This document shows, piece after piece, positions 23,022 through 33,489 of a DNA stretch of 64,000 nucleotides. The stretch spans positions 304,567,484 through 304,631,483 of the forward strand of contig OY998175.1 in NCBI GenBank assembly GCA_963921935.1. The letters are read 5' to 3'. Below the pieces are notes generated by a model that had not been told where the DNA came from, searched no databases, and saw nothing but the letters and a program-made list of their open reading frames with translations. The position numbers and the translations under genes were made by a program. This stretch comes from Galeruca laticollis (lineage: Eukaryota > Arthropoda > Insecta > Coleoptera > Chrysomelidae). The first letter of the stretch is position 1, and each line of letters opens with the position of its first letter.

Positions 23022-25240
23022 TGTGTTAGAAAGATACAAAATACATATAAATTCAGTGTATCATTCTTTTTCACTAACAGGATATCATAAAGTGGAAAAC
23101 GTGCAATTACTGTATATGTGTAAAGGCGTGATGGAAGTATACTCCCACCACGTGTAAAGGTATGTCTGGTAGGCACCGCTTTCGAGAGACGTGTAATGTG
23201 GACAGCTTAGTTTATTAATTGAGAAATGATAAGATTGTACTATACTGATAGCGTAATGCAATGGACAATAAAAAAATCAACATTACTTTCGTTTATCCCT
23301 TCATGGAAAATTTACACAGAAATAATTCAGTAGTAATAATCTAATTCACTATATTAGTTCGGTCATGTTGGCAGAAATAATTTGATTTTACAGCCTGTCC
23401 AAATATTTATGTCCGGTTAAATTGCCGTCAATAAAAAATGGTCCAATTAAATGTTCATCTAATATTCCAGCCCAAACATTTAACTTTTGGGGACATTGAG
23501 TTCTATTATTGTAATGTTTGTGTAGATTTGTCCTTGACCAATATCGAATAATGGATGAATTATGTGCACCATGTATGGGAAAAGTCGATTCATCTGTGAA
23601 CAAAATATTTTTCGAAAAGTTTCCGTCCAATTGTATTCTTTCCATAACTATTTCACAAAATTCCATTCTACGAAATTGATCGTCTGGAAAAATTTCATGG
23701 CTCTTTTTCAGTTTGAAACTAAGATAACCATTCTTTTAATACAGTCTGAATCGTTTACGGATCATCATCAAAATCCTTTGCTAAATGAGTGGACGATTTT
23801 AGGGGATTACTTTCCACACTGGTACAAATTAAAATATCTCTTTCTTCTTTTTCGGGTTGGGTTTGACGATTTTGTGTACGCAGTCCATGTTTAGTAGGAT
23901 TGATACATACATGCTCTTCAAAATTTTTTATAACCGTTCTCCTTTATTTTGCTAATTGGTTGGGCATTTTTGAATGCCACAATAAACACATTTTCTACTA
24001 TTTCTCGATATGAATGACCCTGGTAGTACCATTTTACAATTTGCACTTGATGGTGTACTTGCATACTCATTTTAAGAAGATTTGCAAAAGATCGTTACTC
24101 ATTCACAAACAAACGTTTAGTGAAGTACCCAGATTGTACAGTTAAACATCTTCAAGAGGCGCACGCGCGATTTGTATTCGTCTGGTATAATAATCTACGC
24201 TGGCTTTTAATTCTCTGTCTCATGATTGTCCTTCTCTAACACACTGGTAACGGCATGTGACCATTATAATTTCCCTTTGGCCGTGAGAGGTTATCGTTTT
24301 ACGTTGAAATTAAATGTGACTGATTTCTCTCACAAATAAGAAGGAAATTTTCAAGGGCACTCTACAATCTAACGCGTGGATTGAAAATGAAGAGGGGACA
24401 GATAAAAATAGAATAACTAGAGATGCAAACGGAATCGTTTTATTAGGAGCGTAGGAAACAGGCGGTTTACATTGAGATATTTTTGAAACCAGAAGACAGT
24501 TGAACAAATATTAGCATACGACTTATTTCTCATTTTATGATATCCTGTTAAATAAAATGGTGATACACTGAATACACTTGTTTTATCACAACATATTGTC
24601 GCCTTTGTTCTCTGTATTGTTGCCATAGATTATTCCTTATGATGTTAATGAGAATTATTATGCTTATATTCATTAATTGTACCCTCAATATCGACGAATG
24701 TAATTTTTTCAGCTATCTTTAAGTGATTTTTTAGTGGTACTTATTTCAAACACCTACTAGGTAGGTTTCAATTTATTGTTCAAATCATATAAGCGTGTAC
24801 TACCCGAACTGATATAGTGAATTAGTTTATTACTACTGAATTATTTCTTTGTAAATTAATCATGAAAATATTAACGATAGTTATGTTGATTTTTTTATTG
24901 TTTATTGCATTGAGCTATCAATATAGTACAATCTTATTATTTCTCAATTAATAAACTAAACTGTTCACATTACACATCTGTATTTCTAACATTAACTTCT
25001 TTCATTGCGATCTTTAATATAATGAGTTGTTTATACAACATTTTGCTGTGGTAAAGTGACTAGTAATAGCCTGAATGCATTTCTAATTTGTTTATTGAAC
25101 ACTGCACGCTTCTCGAAGGCGGTGCCTGCCAGACATCCCATTAGACATACAGTAATTGCACGTTTTCCACTTTATGATATCCTGTTAGCGAAAAAGAATG
25201 ATACATTGAATTTATATGTATTTTGTCTCTTTCTAACACA
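23022..25240. mobile_element. Tc1/mariner-type element with long (about 350 bp) inverted repeats
   Basis: The left arm (23022-23366) is found inverted at the right (about 24800-25240), with the same landmarks in mirror order: TGTGTTAGAAAG, CAGGATATCATAAAGTGG, AAACGTGCAATTACTGTAT, GTCTGG(T/C)AGGCACCGC, and AATAATTCAGTAGTAATAA. The right arm holds about 80 extra bp. Between them lies a decayed transposase on the minus strand. A third partial copy of the arm motif (TGATATCCTGTTAAATAAAA) sits inside at 24538. Precise ends and a target-site duplication could not be fixed. Confidence 0.65.
23388..24090 (-). pseudogene. Mariner-like transposase, decayed
   Basis: From right to left on the minus strand: an N-terminal helix VHHQVQIVKWYYQGHSYREIVEN (24000-24070, only partly in one frame), then FEKYFVHR/ILFTDESTFPIHG with the first catalytic Asp-Glu, then PQKLNVWAGILDEHLIGPFF and LTGHKYLDRL. 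This follows the insect mariner-like family in which V-W-A-G-I-x-x-x-x-I-G-P-F-F precedes the second aspartate. Several stops and shifts between 23670 and 24000; the C-terminal catalytic part is missing. Relatives appear at 34823-34960 and 51712-51990. Confidence 0.75.
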
Positions 25241-25259
25241 TTGATGGTAAAACGTATGT

Positions 25260-26008
25260 TCCCTCGTAATGTTCCCAACACTGTACATATATGTGTGCGT
25301 ATATATGTGTATGTATATGTTGAGAATTATATTATATCTACCTACCCGACTCACTATATCTACTGAACTTGTCAATATTACTAAATTTGTCAATACTATA
25401 CCGAATTGATCATTATTATTATACTGACACTGTCAATACTAAAAATAATATTTACTTGATTGTATCTTTATAATTTAATTTTACTGTATCTATTTATTAT
25501 ATCACACACAAGTTGTTGGTAACCTAGTTACCCTCAGCTTCAGTGATTAATTGTTTACTTCTACATCAAAAATGTTAGTTAAATTTTGTAGTTTGTATAT
25601 TTCTGTTTTGTTGTGAAATAAACATATATTATTATTATATAACTCATATTTCCTCAGGTTCCTGGTAATTTCCGTTATTTACGAATTTGCAGTTCAGATT
25701 CTCCATGGATTTCTTTGGGATTGAGATATAAAGTATTATCTGTTACTAACTTTATTATATTAACCTGGTGTATTGAAGGCATTTTTTCACTTGGTTATAT
25801 AAATTAAAACGATACGATTGAATAAAGGAACGAGTTTATATAAAAACATTAATTACTGAGTTACTGCTTAATTACTGAATAATTCATTTTATTCAATCTT
25901 TATCATATGTATGTACATTAAGTAGTGAACGATAAAAAAACGAATTGAAGGTTTCAACTTCGTCTAATAGCGATAAGTAATTCAGTGGAAAGTGATTTTA
26001 TAAAAAAA
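25260..26008. other. No gene seen
   Basis: AT-rich DNA. A degenerate run of TATTGACACTGTCAATAC-like words at 25370-25440 is mildly repetitive. A short TATATGTGT-rich stretch at 25290-25320 is microsatellite-like. Confidence 0.45.
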
Positions 26009-26009
26009 A

Positions 26010-26292
26010 ATATCACCATAGGGCTAATAATATATAATCTTCAATATTTGTAATATCACATCTTCTTCTTTTTTCTATGAACATATATTAAGCCAATCAC
26101 AAGTTAGGTTACTTCTTGGTCTAGCCAAAAATAACTACTAAACATCAGGTAGGCATAAAATGAAATGTAACTTCTGTCATTCTGACGATGATATTGATTT
26201 ATCGAAACAATTATTTTTTAGAATTTTCAATAACTTTTATGATATTGTGGAATTAACTAGAGACCGTGAGTTTCATTTAAAAACACTAAAAA
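26010..26292 (+). repeat. Solo PLE pLTR, hammerhead cleavage site deleted
   Basis: Starts at ATCACCATAGGGCTAATAATA and ends at the TTTAAAAACACTAA near the 3' tip. The hammerhead core (CTGACGA at 26182, GAAAC at 26203) is intact, but GTCAA after the AATT loop is missing (AACAATTATTTTTTAG), removing the cleavage nucleotide. Confidence 0.82.
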
Positions 26293-26493
26293 AAATATCA
26301 ATAACATGCCCACTTAAGTTATAAAAACTCCTTTATCTTATATGATGTATGTACATCTTGATGAATATTCCAAATTATTAAACCTGCAGATATAATTTCC
26401 ACGGTTTTGGATTGTTTAGGTATCTTTGATTTGTACATGGTGTTTATTTACATTAAGGCGGATTTCTTAAGCAAAGACGTTAGCTAGTTTACT

Positions 26494-26800
26494 TTGATAT
26501 ATTCTTCAGATCGATTGTATAGGGAAAGCAACATATTTCACCTGGAACAGTTGTACTTTCTATGTGCATCTATAAAATATCACACAATAAAAGATGTAAG
26601 AAACTTACCTGCACATAGATATGTAACTAGAAACAAAAACCACTACATTGCTCCGAGAATGATAAAGTCCTTCTGTCAACGATCTTTTTCATTTCTAGCT
26701 CCGAAAATCTATAATTGTATTCCGGATAGTATCAAGATAACGAGTAGTATTATTGTTTTAAAAAAAAATTAAAGAATTTCTCTTGGAACAGACAAAAAAT
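26494..26800 (+). pseudogene. LINE tail: extreme C-terminus
   Basis: Contains SSDRLYRESNIFHLEQLYF, then HRYVTRNKNHYIAPRM and FSFLAPKIYNCIPDSIK, the pattern of the last 100 residues of Jockey/CR1-like LINE ORF2 proteins (a basic patch followed by an F-x-x-x-x-x-x-x-N-x-[IL]-P block). Frame breaks at the poly-A-like run near 26760. Nothing of the catalytic RT remains. Confidence 0.65.
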
Positions 26801-26844
26801 GTATGTCATATTGTTATGGTGGGGTAAACACATATTACTTTATG

Positions 26845-27256
26845 AAATTAACTGTCTCAACACTTACTTCGTGGAATCTACTCATATTAGTGTTTTAAAT
26901 GAAACTCACTGTTTCTAGGTAATTCCACAATATAATAAAAATAATTGAAAATTCTAAAACATTGACAATTGTTTCGGTAAATCAATATCATCGTCAGAAT
27001 GACAGAAGTTACATTTCATTTGATGCCTACCTGATGTTTAGTAGTTATTTTTGGCTAGACCAAGAAGTGACCTACCTTGTGATTGACTTAGTATATGTTA
27101 ATAGAAAAAAGAAGATGTGATATTACAAATATTGAAGCTTAGATTTTACTAGCCCTATGGTGATATCCTGGATATCATTTTTCCCAATTAAGATCAGTAT
27201 AACTGTGCAATTATATAGGAAACCAGGGAAACTATATCTGCTGATCTTTTCAATTA
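26845..27256 (-). repeat. PLE pLTR, sense 3' flank of copy B
   Basis: Minus-oriented terminal repeat directly following the ORF of copy B and ending with the tip ACTGTCTC...ACTTACTTCGTGGAATC at about 26841-26874. It contains a sense-oriented hammerhead. Confidence 0.87.
26944..27015 (-). ncRNA. Hammerhead ribozyme, sense to PLE copy B
   Basis: Minus strand: CTGACGA (26997-26991), unpaired T, stem II GATA/TACC (three of four pairs), GAAAC (26975-26971), AATT, GTC (26966-26964). Stem I repeats ATT/AAT and TTCTG/TAGAA pairing. One A-C mismatch in stem II may weaken it. Because it lies after the ORF on the coding strand, self-cleavage would define an RNA end downstream of the RT message. Confidence 0.75.
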
Positions 27257-29290
27257 TCACTTAAGAAGACAGTTTATTAGTGGAGAACTCCCTGGATTGA
27301 TCTGTTCATTAACAACTTCATATTGTGGGTTTCTTAAATGTCTTCTAATTTCCAATTCTTCAAGGAAATCCAGTTCTTGTTTCTTTTCACAAATATGCAG
27401 CACTTCTAGTTCTGTGTTAGATGTCAATGAATGATTGGTGTCAAGTAGATGATTTGCGTAGTGGAATTCATCTGGTTGTTTTAATCTGTATGCTTGTAAG
27501 TGTTCACTATATCGTATTTCAAAATTTGTAAGGGTCCGACCCAAGTAGACAGCATTACATTCTGGACATTTGAGTTTATATATACCTGATTTCTTCAATG
27601 GTGGTATTTTTGTTTTTACATTTAACAATTTTGTACTAACGTTACTTTCTGTTTTAAAAGAAATTGTTGAATTCGTTGCTAAAGATATTATCTTTGAAAT
27701 ATTATTAGAAATACTTCCTGCATATGTGATGGTTTTATAAGTTTTTATTTCATCAGTTTGTTTAGGAAATATCAGTTGTAATGCCACTTTTTCCTCTTTT
27801 TTATTAATTAGCTCATTTATCATATGTAATGGATAACCGTTGGATGTTGCTATTTGTCTAATTGTAATAATCTCTTTATCAAAATTACATTTGTTCATAG
27901 AAACTCAAAAAGCTCTATGTAACATTGAATTATATGCCGCTAGTTTATGTGACATGGGGTGATTGGAACTATATGGAATTGTCACATCAGTGTGTGTTGG
28001 TTTTCGGTAAATTGAATAATCAAGTACATTATCAACTCTTTGAATTTTTAAATCAAGAAAATTGATTGAGTTGTTTTCTTCAATTTCTAATGTAAATTTA
28101 ATTTTTGGGTTTAAATTATTAATGTGGTTTAAAAATACATCTAATTGTCGTTCACTACCCATGAAACAAACTAATATGTCATCTACATATCTATACCAAA
28201 ATAATTTTTTTTTCGAAATATTACTTTCAAAGATCTCTCTTTCTAAACTGTCCATAAAAATGTTTGCCAGAATAGGTGATATAGGGCTTCCCATTGGTAA
28301 ACCTTCATTTTGAATAAATATCTTATTGTCAAAAGTAAAATAATTCTGATTAATACATACATCAAATCAATTCAGTATATCTGATACTATTCCTGGATTA
28401 ATATTATTATCTTCTAGTAATTTTCTTACAAGTATTAGACATTCTTTAGGAGCAATTTTTGTGAACATATTAGTAACATCAAACGAAATAAGTTCATAGT
28501 TATCTTGCAAGTTGATTGCTTTTAATTTTTTGATTAGTTCTATTGAATTTCTAATTGAGTACTGAGATGCATATCCGTAACTATTAAGTGTATTGTTAAG
28601 CTTCTTTGCCAATATAATATTAGGAGAATTAACATAAGAAACTACAGGTCTAATTAGTTTCGTTATTTTATGTAATTTACCGGTTTCATATAATTGTGGA
28701 CAATGAGGATTCTGATGTATGATAGACTTCTTTTCATAATTACTTGAAAGATAATTTGAAATATAAAATCCCTTACATTATTAGAAAACTTTTTTGTTGG
28801 GTCTGCTTTAAGAACTTTTACATCGCTAGATTCTATAAAGTTATATATTTTTGAATTATAATTTTCACTTGTGTTCCCCTTATCAGATTTTGTAACTGTT
28901 AGGTTATTATCTTCTACTTTCTTTTTTATTGCATTTAGAACTGTAATGTCATTTTTTATTTGACGTTTAACTTTTGAAGATTCAATATTTTTGATTAAAT
29001 TAGCAATTTTTAATTTCTCATGAATAAAATTATTGGAATTAGATTTTAAAGTTATTTCCGACTCTGTAGCTATAATTTGTTTAATATTATTCCCAAATTT
29101 TGGTGGTATGCTTTACTTTAAACCTTTATTTAATAATTCTATTTCACTATCTGTAAAATTAGTGTGTGGAAGGTTTTCAAATCGCGGTGCAAAGTGTGTT
29201 GGTATGTACGTACTCACAGTTTCATGATGTTTAGAGTATTGAATTTTATGTTGTGTGTGTTCAAGTTTCAGTAGCTTTTGTTCTTGTTTC
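27257..29290 (-). pseudogene. Penelope-like element copy B, longest copy of the family
   Basis: Same protein as copy A and including its 5' part: an N-terminal region near 29290-28600 (KFKKQEQKLLKLEHTQHKIQ, SSKVKRQIKNDITVLNAIKK, NLTVTKSDKGN) in several frames, RT motif A SFDVTNMFTKIAP, motif B MGSPISPILANIFMDSLERE, motif C FWYRYVDDILVCF, FLDLKIQRVDNVLDYSIYRK, then the GIY-YIG nuclease (SGIYKLKCPECNAVYLGRTL). Breaks: frameshifts and small deletions between 28612 and 29000, a TGA near 28364, and a frameshift at about 27900. About 90 percent like copy A by eye. It lies between inverted pLTRs (26845-27256 minus, 29291-29610 plus). Confidence 0.92.
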
Positions 29291-29610
29291 TTAAATTTCC
29301 TGGTTTTCTATATCATTGCACAGTTACACTGATCTTAATTGGAAAAATGATGTGCAGGATATTGCCATAGGACTAATAATATGAAGCTTCTTCTTTTTTC
29401 TATTAACATATATTAAGTCAGTCACAAAGTAGGTCACATCTTGGTCTAGCCAAAAATAACTACTAAACATCAGGTAGGCATCAAATGAAATGTACCTTCT
29501 GTCATGCTGACGATGATATTGATTTATCGAAACAATTGTCAATTTTTCACAATTTTCAATAATTTTTATTATATAGTGGAATTAGCTAGAAACAGTGAGT
29601 TTCATTTCAA
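29291..29610 (+). repeat. PLE pLTR, inverted 5' flank of copy B
   Basis: Plus-oriented terminal repeat beginning at TTCCTGGTTTTCTATATC. It holds a hammerhead at 29495-29555 whose core (CTGACGA 29507-29513, GATA/TATC, GAAAC, GTC 29538-29540) is intact, but the base before CTGACGA is G, so the first stem I pair is lost. Confidence 0.85.
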
Positions 29611-30529
29611 ACATATATCACTTCACCTACTTTAAAAAAATAGAAGTTAACTTTACTCAAATTTCTGCGTTCACTTAAATCTAATATTGTCCATATATAC
29701 ATATATTTACTTTGGTACTAATTTTATTTTATCCAAAACTGTTCAATAAGGTGCAGTAATGTTAAATTTAGTGTATTTGTTTTGACTTGTATTTTTAATT
29801 GTGTTTTGCCGAAACAGGTGTGTCCACACCTCTCGGATACCTTAGGGTTTATTTATTTATTCACTTACATAGTTGTTTAGTTGCTTTATAAAAGTTTGTA
29901 AATGTTTTTAAATTATGACGATTATCAGAGTATCAATCAAACTCAACAATGCAATTTTAATTTCAATTTTAGGTTGTCTAGGTGATGTTTTTTAATTTTG
30001 GGTTGTCTAGGTGATGTTTAAGATTTATGCAAATACTTATATTTCAAAAGTTTTATTCTATGACACGCATGAGGGCTTCTCCTCCTGTGGTTTTTCTAAA
30101 TTTAATGGGATTTTTATTAACGTATATAATTTGTAATTGTGAATTTACATGGTGAATAAATATTAATATCATTATTATTATCATTATTATTATTACTGAA
30201 GCTCTGGCAAGTCTATACAATGCATCTACACTAAAACCAAGAAGTTTGGATAGTGCAATGACCTCGTAACATACACATAAAGATGGAAGCGTTGTTGTCA
30301 TATTTAATTCTAAAATTCCTCCATATTTGTGAATAATTCGGAAAAACTTTGGATTTAATAATTTTAACATGTATTCTTAAATTTTTCTAAAATTTAGTTA
30401 TGTTTGTAATTGTACGATTCATGAGTCAAATAGAAAAAGTTATTTTTATGAAATAAACTTTGTACATGTAGTTATTATGTGTATGCATATAAATTCATAC
30501 ACACACACTCACACACACACACACACCCT

Positions 30530-30560
<31 letters not shown>
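29611..30560. other. Non-coding; LINE-type (ATT)n tail and microsatellites
   Basis: No gene. A 26-bp unit GGTTGTCTAGGTGATGTTT is duplicated at 29972 and 30001. At 30100-30195 GAATTTACATGGTGAATAAA followed by ATTATTATTATC looks like the 3' end of a plus-strand LINE. A (CA)n tract at 30500-30525 runs into (TA)n at 30533-30560. Confidence 0.45.
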
Positions 30561-30566
<6 letters not shown>

Positions 30567-30569
<3 letters not shown>

Positions 30570-31414
30570 AAATGAATAAAATTTCATAAAATACGAGGTG
30601 TCTATATGAAACATAAATTTCGATTTTCTACTACACCTGCTTCCAGTCGAAATTCCAATAATTTCGACGTATTAGGCTGACCGTTCCTCGAAGGGAAAAA
30701 ACAACTACATTCCTGGCTAATACCACGAGGAATATTGAATTACATCCCCTTCGAAAACCGTGACGTCGATCAACCATTTTGCCGATACGGACATATGTGG
30801 TGATTCGCAACTGATAGTGGAATGGCATAGTACACTGACGCGTTTCGACCTTATTGGTTCTCTTCAAAAGTGCCGTAATGCCTTCCATTTCCGAGTCTCT
30901 AATCCGAAAACCGTGACGTCGATCAACCATTTTGCCGATAAGGACATCTGTGATGATTCGCAACTGATAGCGGAATGGCATAGTACACTGACGCGTTTCG
31001 ACCTTCTTGGGTCTCTTCAAGAGTGCCGTAATGCCTTCCAGTTCAGAGTCTCTAATCCGAACTGAAGATACCGTCCTCCGACTACTTCACTTGGCTAGTG
31101 TAGTTACACACAAGCGAGAAGCAGCCAGCTGGCGCCATCTTCACTTTCAGTTGCGAACCAACACCTCAGATAAATGTGACCGTATTAGTCGTATGAAATA
31201 AAATGAATATAATTTCATAAAATACGAGGTGTTTATATGAAACATAAATTTCGATTTTCTACTACACCTGCTTTCAGTCGAAATTTCAATAATCTCGACG
31301 TATAGGCCTGACCGTTCTTCGAAGGGAAAAAACATCTACATTCCTGCCTAATACCACGAAGAATGTTGAATTACATCCTCTTTGAAAACCGTGACGTCGA
31401 TCAACCATTTTGCC
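30567..31414. repeat. 215-bp direct repeats flanking a 153-bp tandem dimer
   Basis: The segment 30567-30785 (starting AAAATGAATAAAATTTCATA) recurs at 31193-31414 with about 90 percent identity. Its end (CGAAAACCGTGACGTCGATC) is also the start of two head-to-tail 153-bp units at 30752-30904 and 30905-31057. The whole thus reads as flank, unit, unit, short unrelated segment, flank plus start of a third unit. No protein is coded. Confidence 0.85.
30820..31038 (-). ncRNA. Two hammerhead-like motifs, one per tandem unit
   Basis: Unit 2 (31038-30973, minus strand): CACT, CTTGAAGA, stem II GACC/GGTC with a CAAGAA loop, GAAAC, GC, GTC, then AGTG. Stem I (CACT/AGTG, and beyond an internal loop GGAAGGCA/TGCCATTCC) is very good; GAAACGCGTC matches hammerhead stem III plus cleavage site. 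The flaw is one extra U in the CUGANGA core. Unit 1 (30886-30820) has the same architecture with C3 changed to U. So both look like recently damaged hammerheads. Confidence 0.55.
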
Positions 31415-31539
31415 ATCACCACAGATGTCCGTCATATATCATAATATATCCGTCTTATATGATATGACTCCTTTTGTTCTTCAAAGACATTTCCATCATT
31501 ACCTTGGTTCAAACTTACCCACTGACCGTACTTACTACT

Positions 31540-32807
31540 TTACTTGACATTTGACACCTGACTATTACTTATTTTCCTACCTCCCTGACATATTGGCTCT
31601 GCCCCACTACCAGGACCCTGACTTTTTACAGCTGCCGACTGACTATAATTATTATTGACATTTGGAATTGACCTAAAAGACTTACAATAATCAATTTCTT
31701 CAACCTTAGATACTGTTATTTTTGACATTTTGACCAAAATTGAACATTGACCTCCAAGCTGGTTTAAGCTTATCTAACCAATTTCTACCTAATAATGGTC
31801 TGAAAGATTTACTAGTTTTAACAACAATTAGGGATATACATTCAAAATAACCATTATTTGACCTAACTTTAACAATAATTTGACCTCTGACTAATAAATT
31901 ATCGCCTGACACTGTTTTAATAGATACATTACAAAAGCTCAATGATAAGTGTTCAAAAAATCTAACATAATCTTGTTCAGAAATTACACTTACACTAGCT
32001 CCTGTATCTACTTCCATTTCAATGTTTTTGTTTTCAACAGAAACCTGAACGAGTTGACAATCACTCGAGATTTTATTTATGACAATTTCTTTCATTTTTA
32101 GACTCGAACATTGCTCATCGTGTACCTCTTCTTCACCTTCGGCATACTTGACTCCTCTGGACTGTCTACATACTTTGGATGTGTGACCCTTGCGTTTGCA
32201 TAAAAAACATTCCCAGTTTTTAGCAGGACATGTATCTGAATTGTGTTGTCTTCCACAACGGAAACAACCTCTTTGGGCTTGCTTGTAATTTGACTTTGAT
32301 TGACGACTTTGACTGTTTGACTGTTTTGAAGACTGACCAAATCTTGATTGATTTGTGGACCTGCCTTGTGACTTGACTTGATGTACACTTGTATTTTGTG
32401 GAAAGACTAATTTAGACTGTACTGTTGACATCTCATAATTCAATGCCTCTTTACAGGCTTGCTCAAATTTTAAGGAATTGTCCTTGGTCAATAATCTTTG
32501 CACTACTGACACACATCTGAGACCACAAACAAACCGATCTCTGAGAGTTTGGTCTAAAAAGCTACCATACTCACAGGATGCTGACATGGTTTTTAATTTG
32601 ACTATATATTCAGATATGGACTCATCCGATTTTTATAAGACTTTTCAATAGTTTATATTCCTCTGGACCAATTAGGGTTATGAATAGTGGCCCTTTTTCT
32701 TCCTCCTTGGTATTGTTCACTTTGAAAAAATTTTCCATTCGTTCGTTGTACCATTCGAAATCGCCTCCATTGGTATTAAAATCCTCTATCGAGCCCACAA
32801 ATTGCAT
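31540..32807 (-). pseudogene. Ty3/Gypsy-type gag with protease start, truncated
   Basis: Minus strand: gag N-terminus FVGSIEDFNTNGGDFEWYNE (32807-32622), a frame break, then LRDRFVCGLRCVSVVQRLL (capsid end), two zinc knuckles CFRCGRQHNSDTC and CFLCKRKGHTSKVC (near 32270-32150) and an aspartic protease with MEVDTGASVSVISE and LLGRNWLDKL. The frame stops at 31706 right after the protease, and a short shifted stretch to 31540 (GPGSGAEPICQ) is unrelated. RT, RNase H and integrase are absent. The knuckles are of the C-x2-C-x4-H-x4-C kind; the first has an extra spacing variation. Confidence 0.88.
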
Positions 32808-32890
32808 TTTCTTTCTGTTACTTTCAGCACTGATGACACTTTTATTTCCACTGATCTGACTGGCAGACTGCTCACTCGTCGCCCAACTAT

Positions 32891-33104
32891 TGTGTATTCA
32901 CACAATAATAAAACACCTCTAATCCTTCTAACAGTTTACTAATTATGTTTTGTTAGACAGTATGGATTACATATATAAATTAGACAGTTTTTTGTGTGGA
33001 GTTGCTTGTTAGACCCCATGACAGGACTGCCTAGATGAAAGCGCACATTCCTCAATAATAGCAATTGCCCGTACCCCTCTAGGGACTAATTATGTCGGCT
33101 GTCA
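32891..33104 (-). repeat. Probable 5' LTR of the Gypsy fragment
   Basis: On the minus strand a segment beginning TGACAGCC and ending GAATACACA lies just upstream of TTGGGCGACGAGTGAG, a leader resembling the post-LTR primer region of insect Gypsy elements (GGCGACGAG). TG...CA ends and about 214 bp length fit a short LTR. The matching 3' LTR is not in the neighbourhood, so the boundaries are provisional. Confidence 0.4.
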
Positions 33105-33489
33105 AAATCCCATTAAGGTGCGTTTACACTGTCGCATATATTACAAGAACAAGTGACAATTCTCTGAATTACTGGTATACTAAGGTTCAGGGGGTCTGTA
33201 CGCGGCGTTATTGTAGCACACTTACATATTTGTTATACATCTGACGCACAAGTTGGCATCCCTCAGTATACACATCAAATAACTCTCAGTGCTTCTCAAA
33301 AGTCCACTCCTCCTCTCTTTTCTTTTCAACGATGATACTTAGACTGATGAAATTTGAAGCGTGAAAATGTACAATTGAAAGCCTCTCTACTAGTGGTAAC
33401 AGTTGACGTAATAGGCATCGAGAACGTATCCAGGCAATTGAAACCAATAATATTAAATGGGGCCTTATGGGGTCCTATTTCCAAATAAA

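Noticed and set aside
30631..31065. Two repetitive frames on opposite strands with a duplicated arginine-rich segment
   Set aside because: Direct consequence of the 153-bp tandem dimer; both strands are open, which argues for non-coding repeat.
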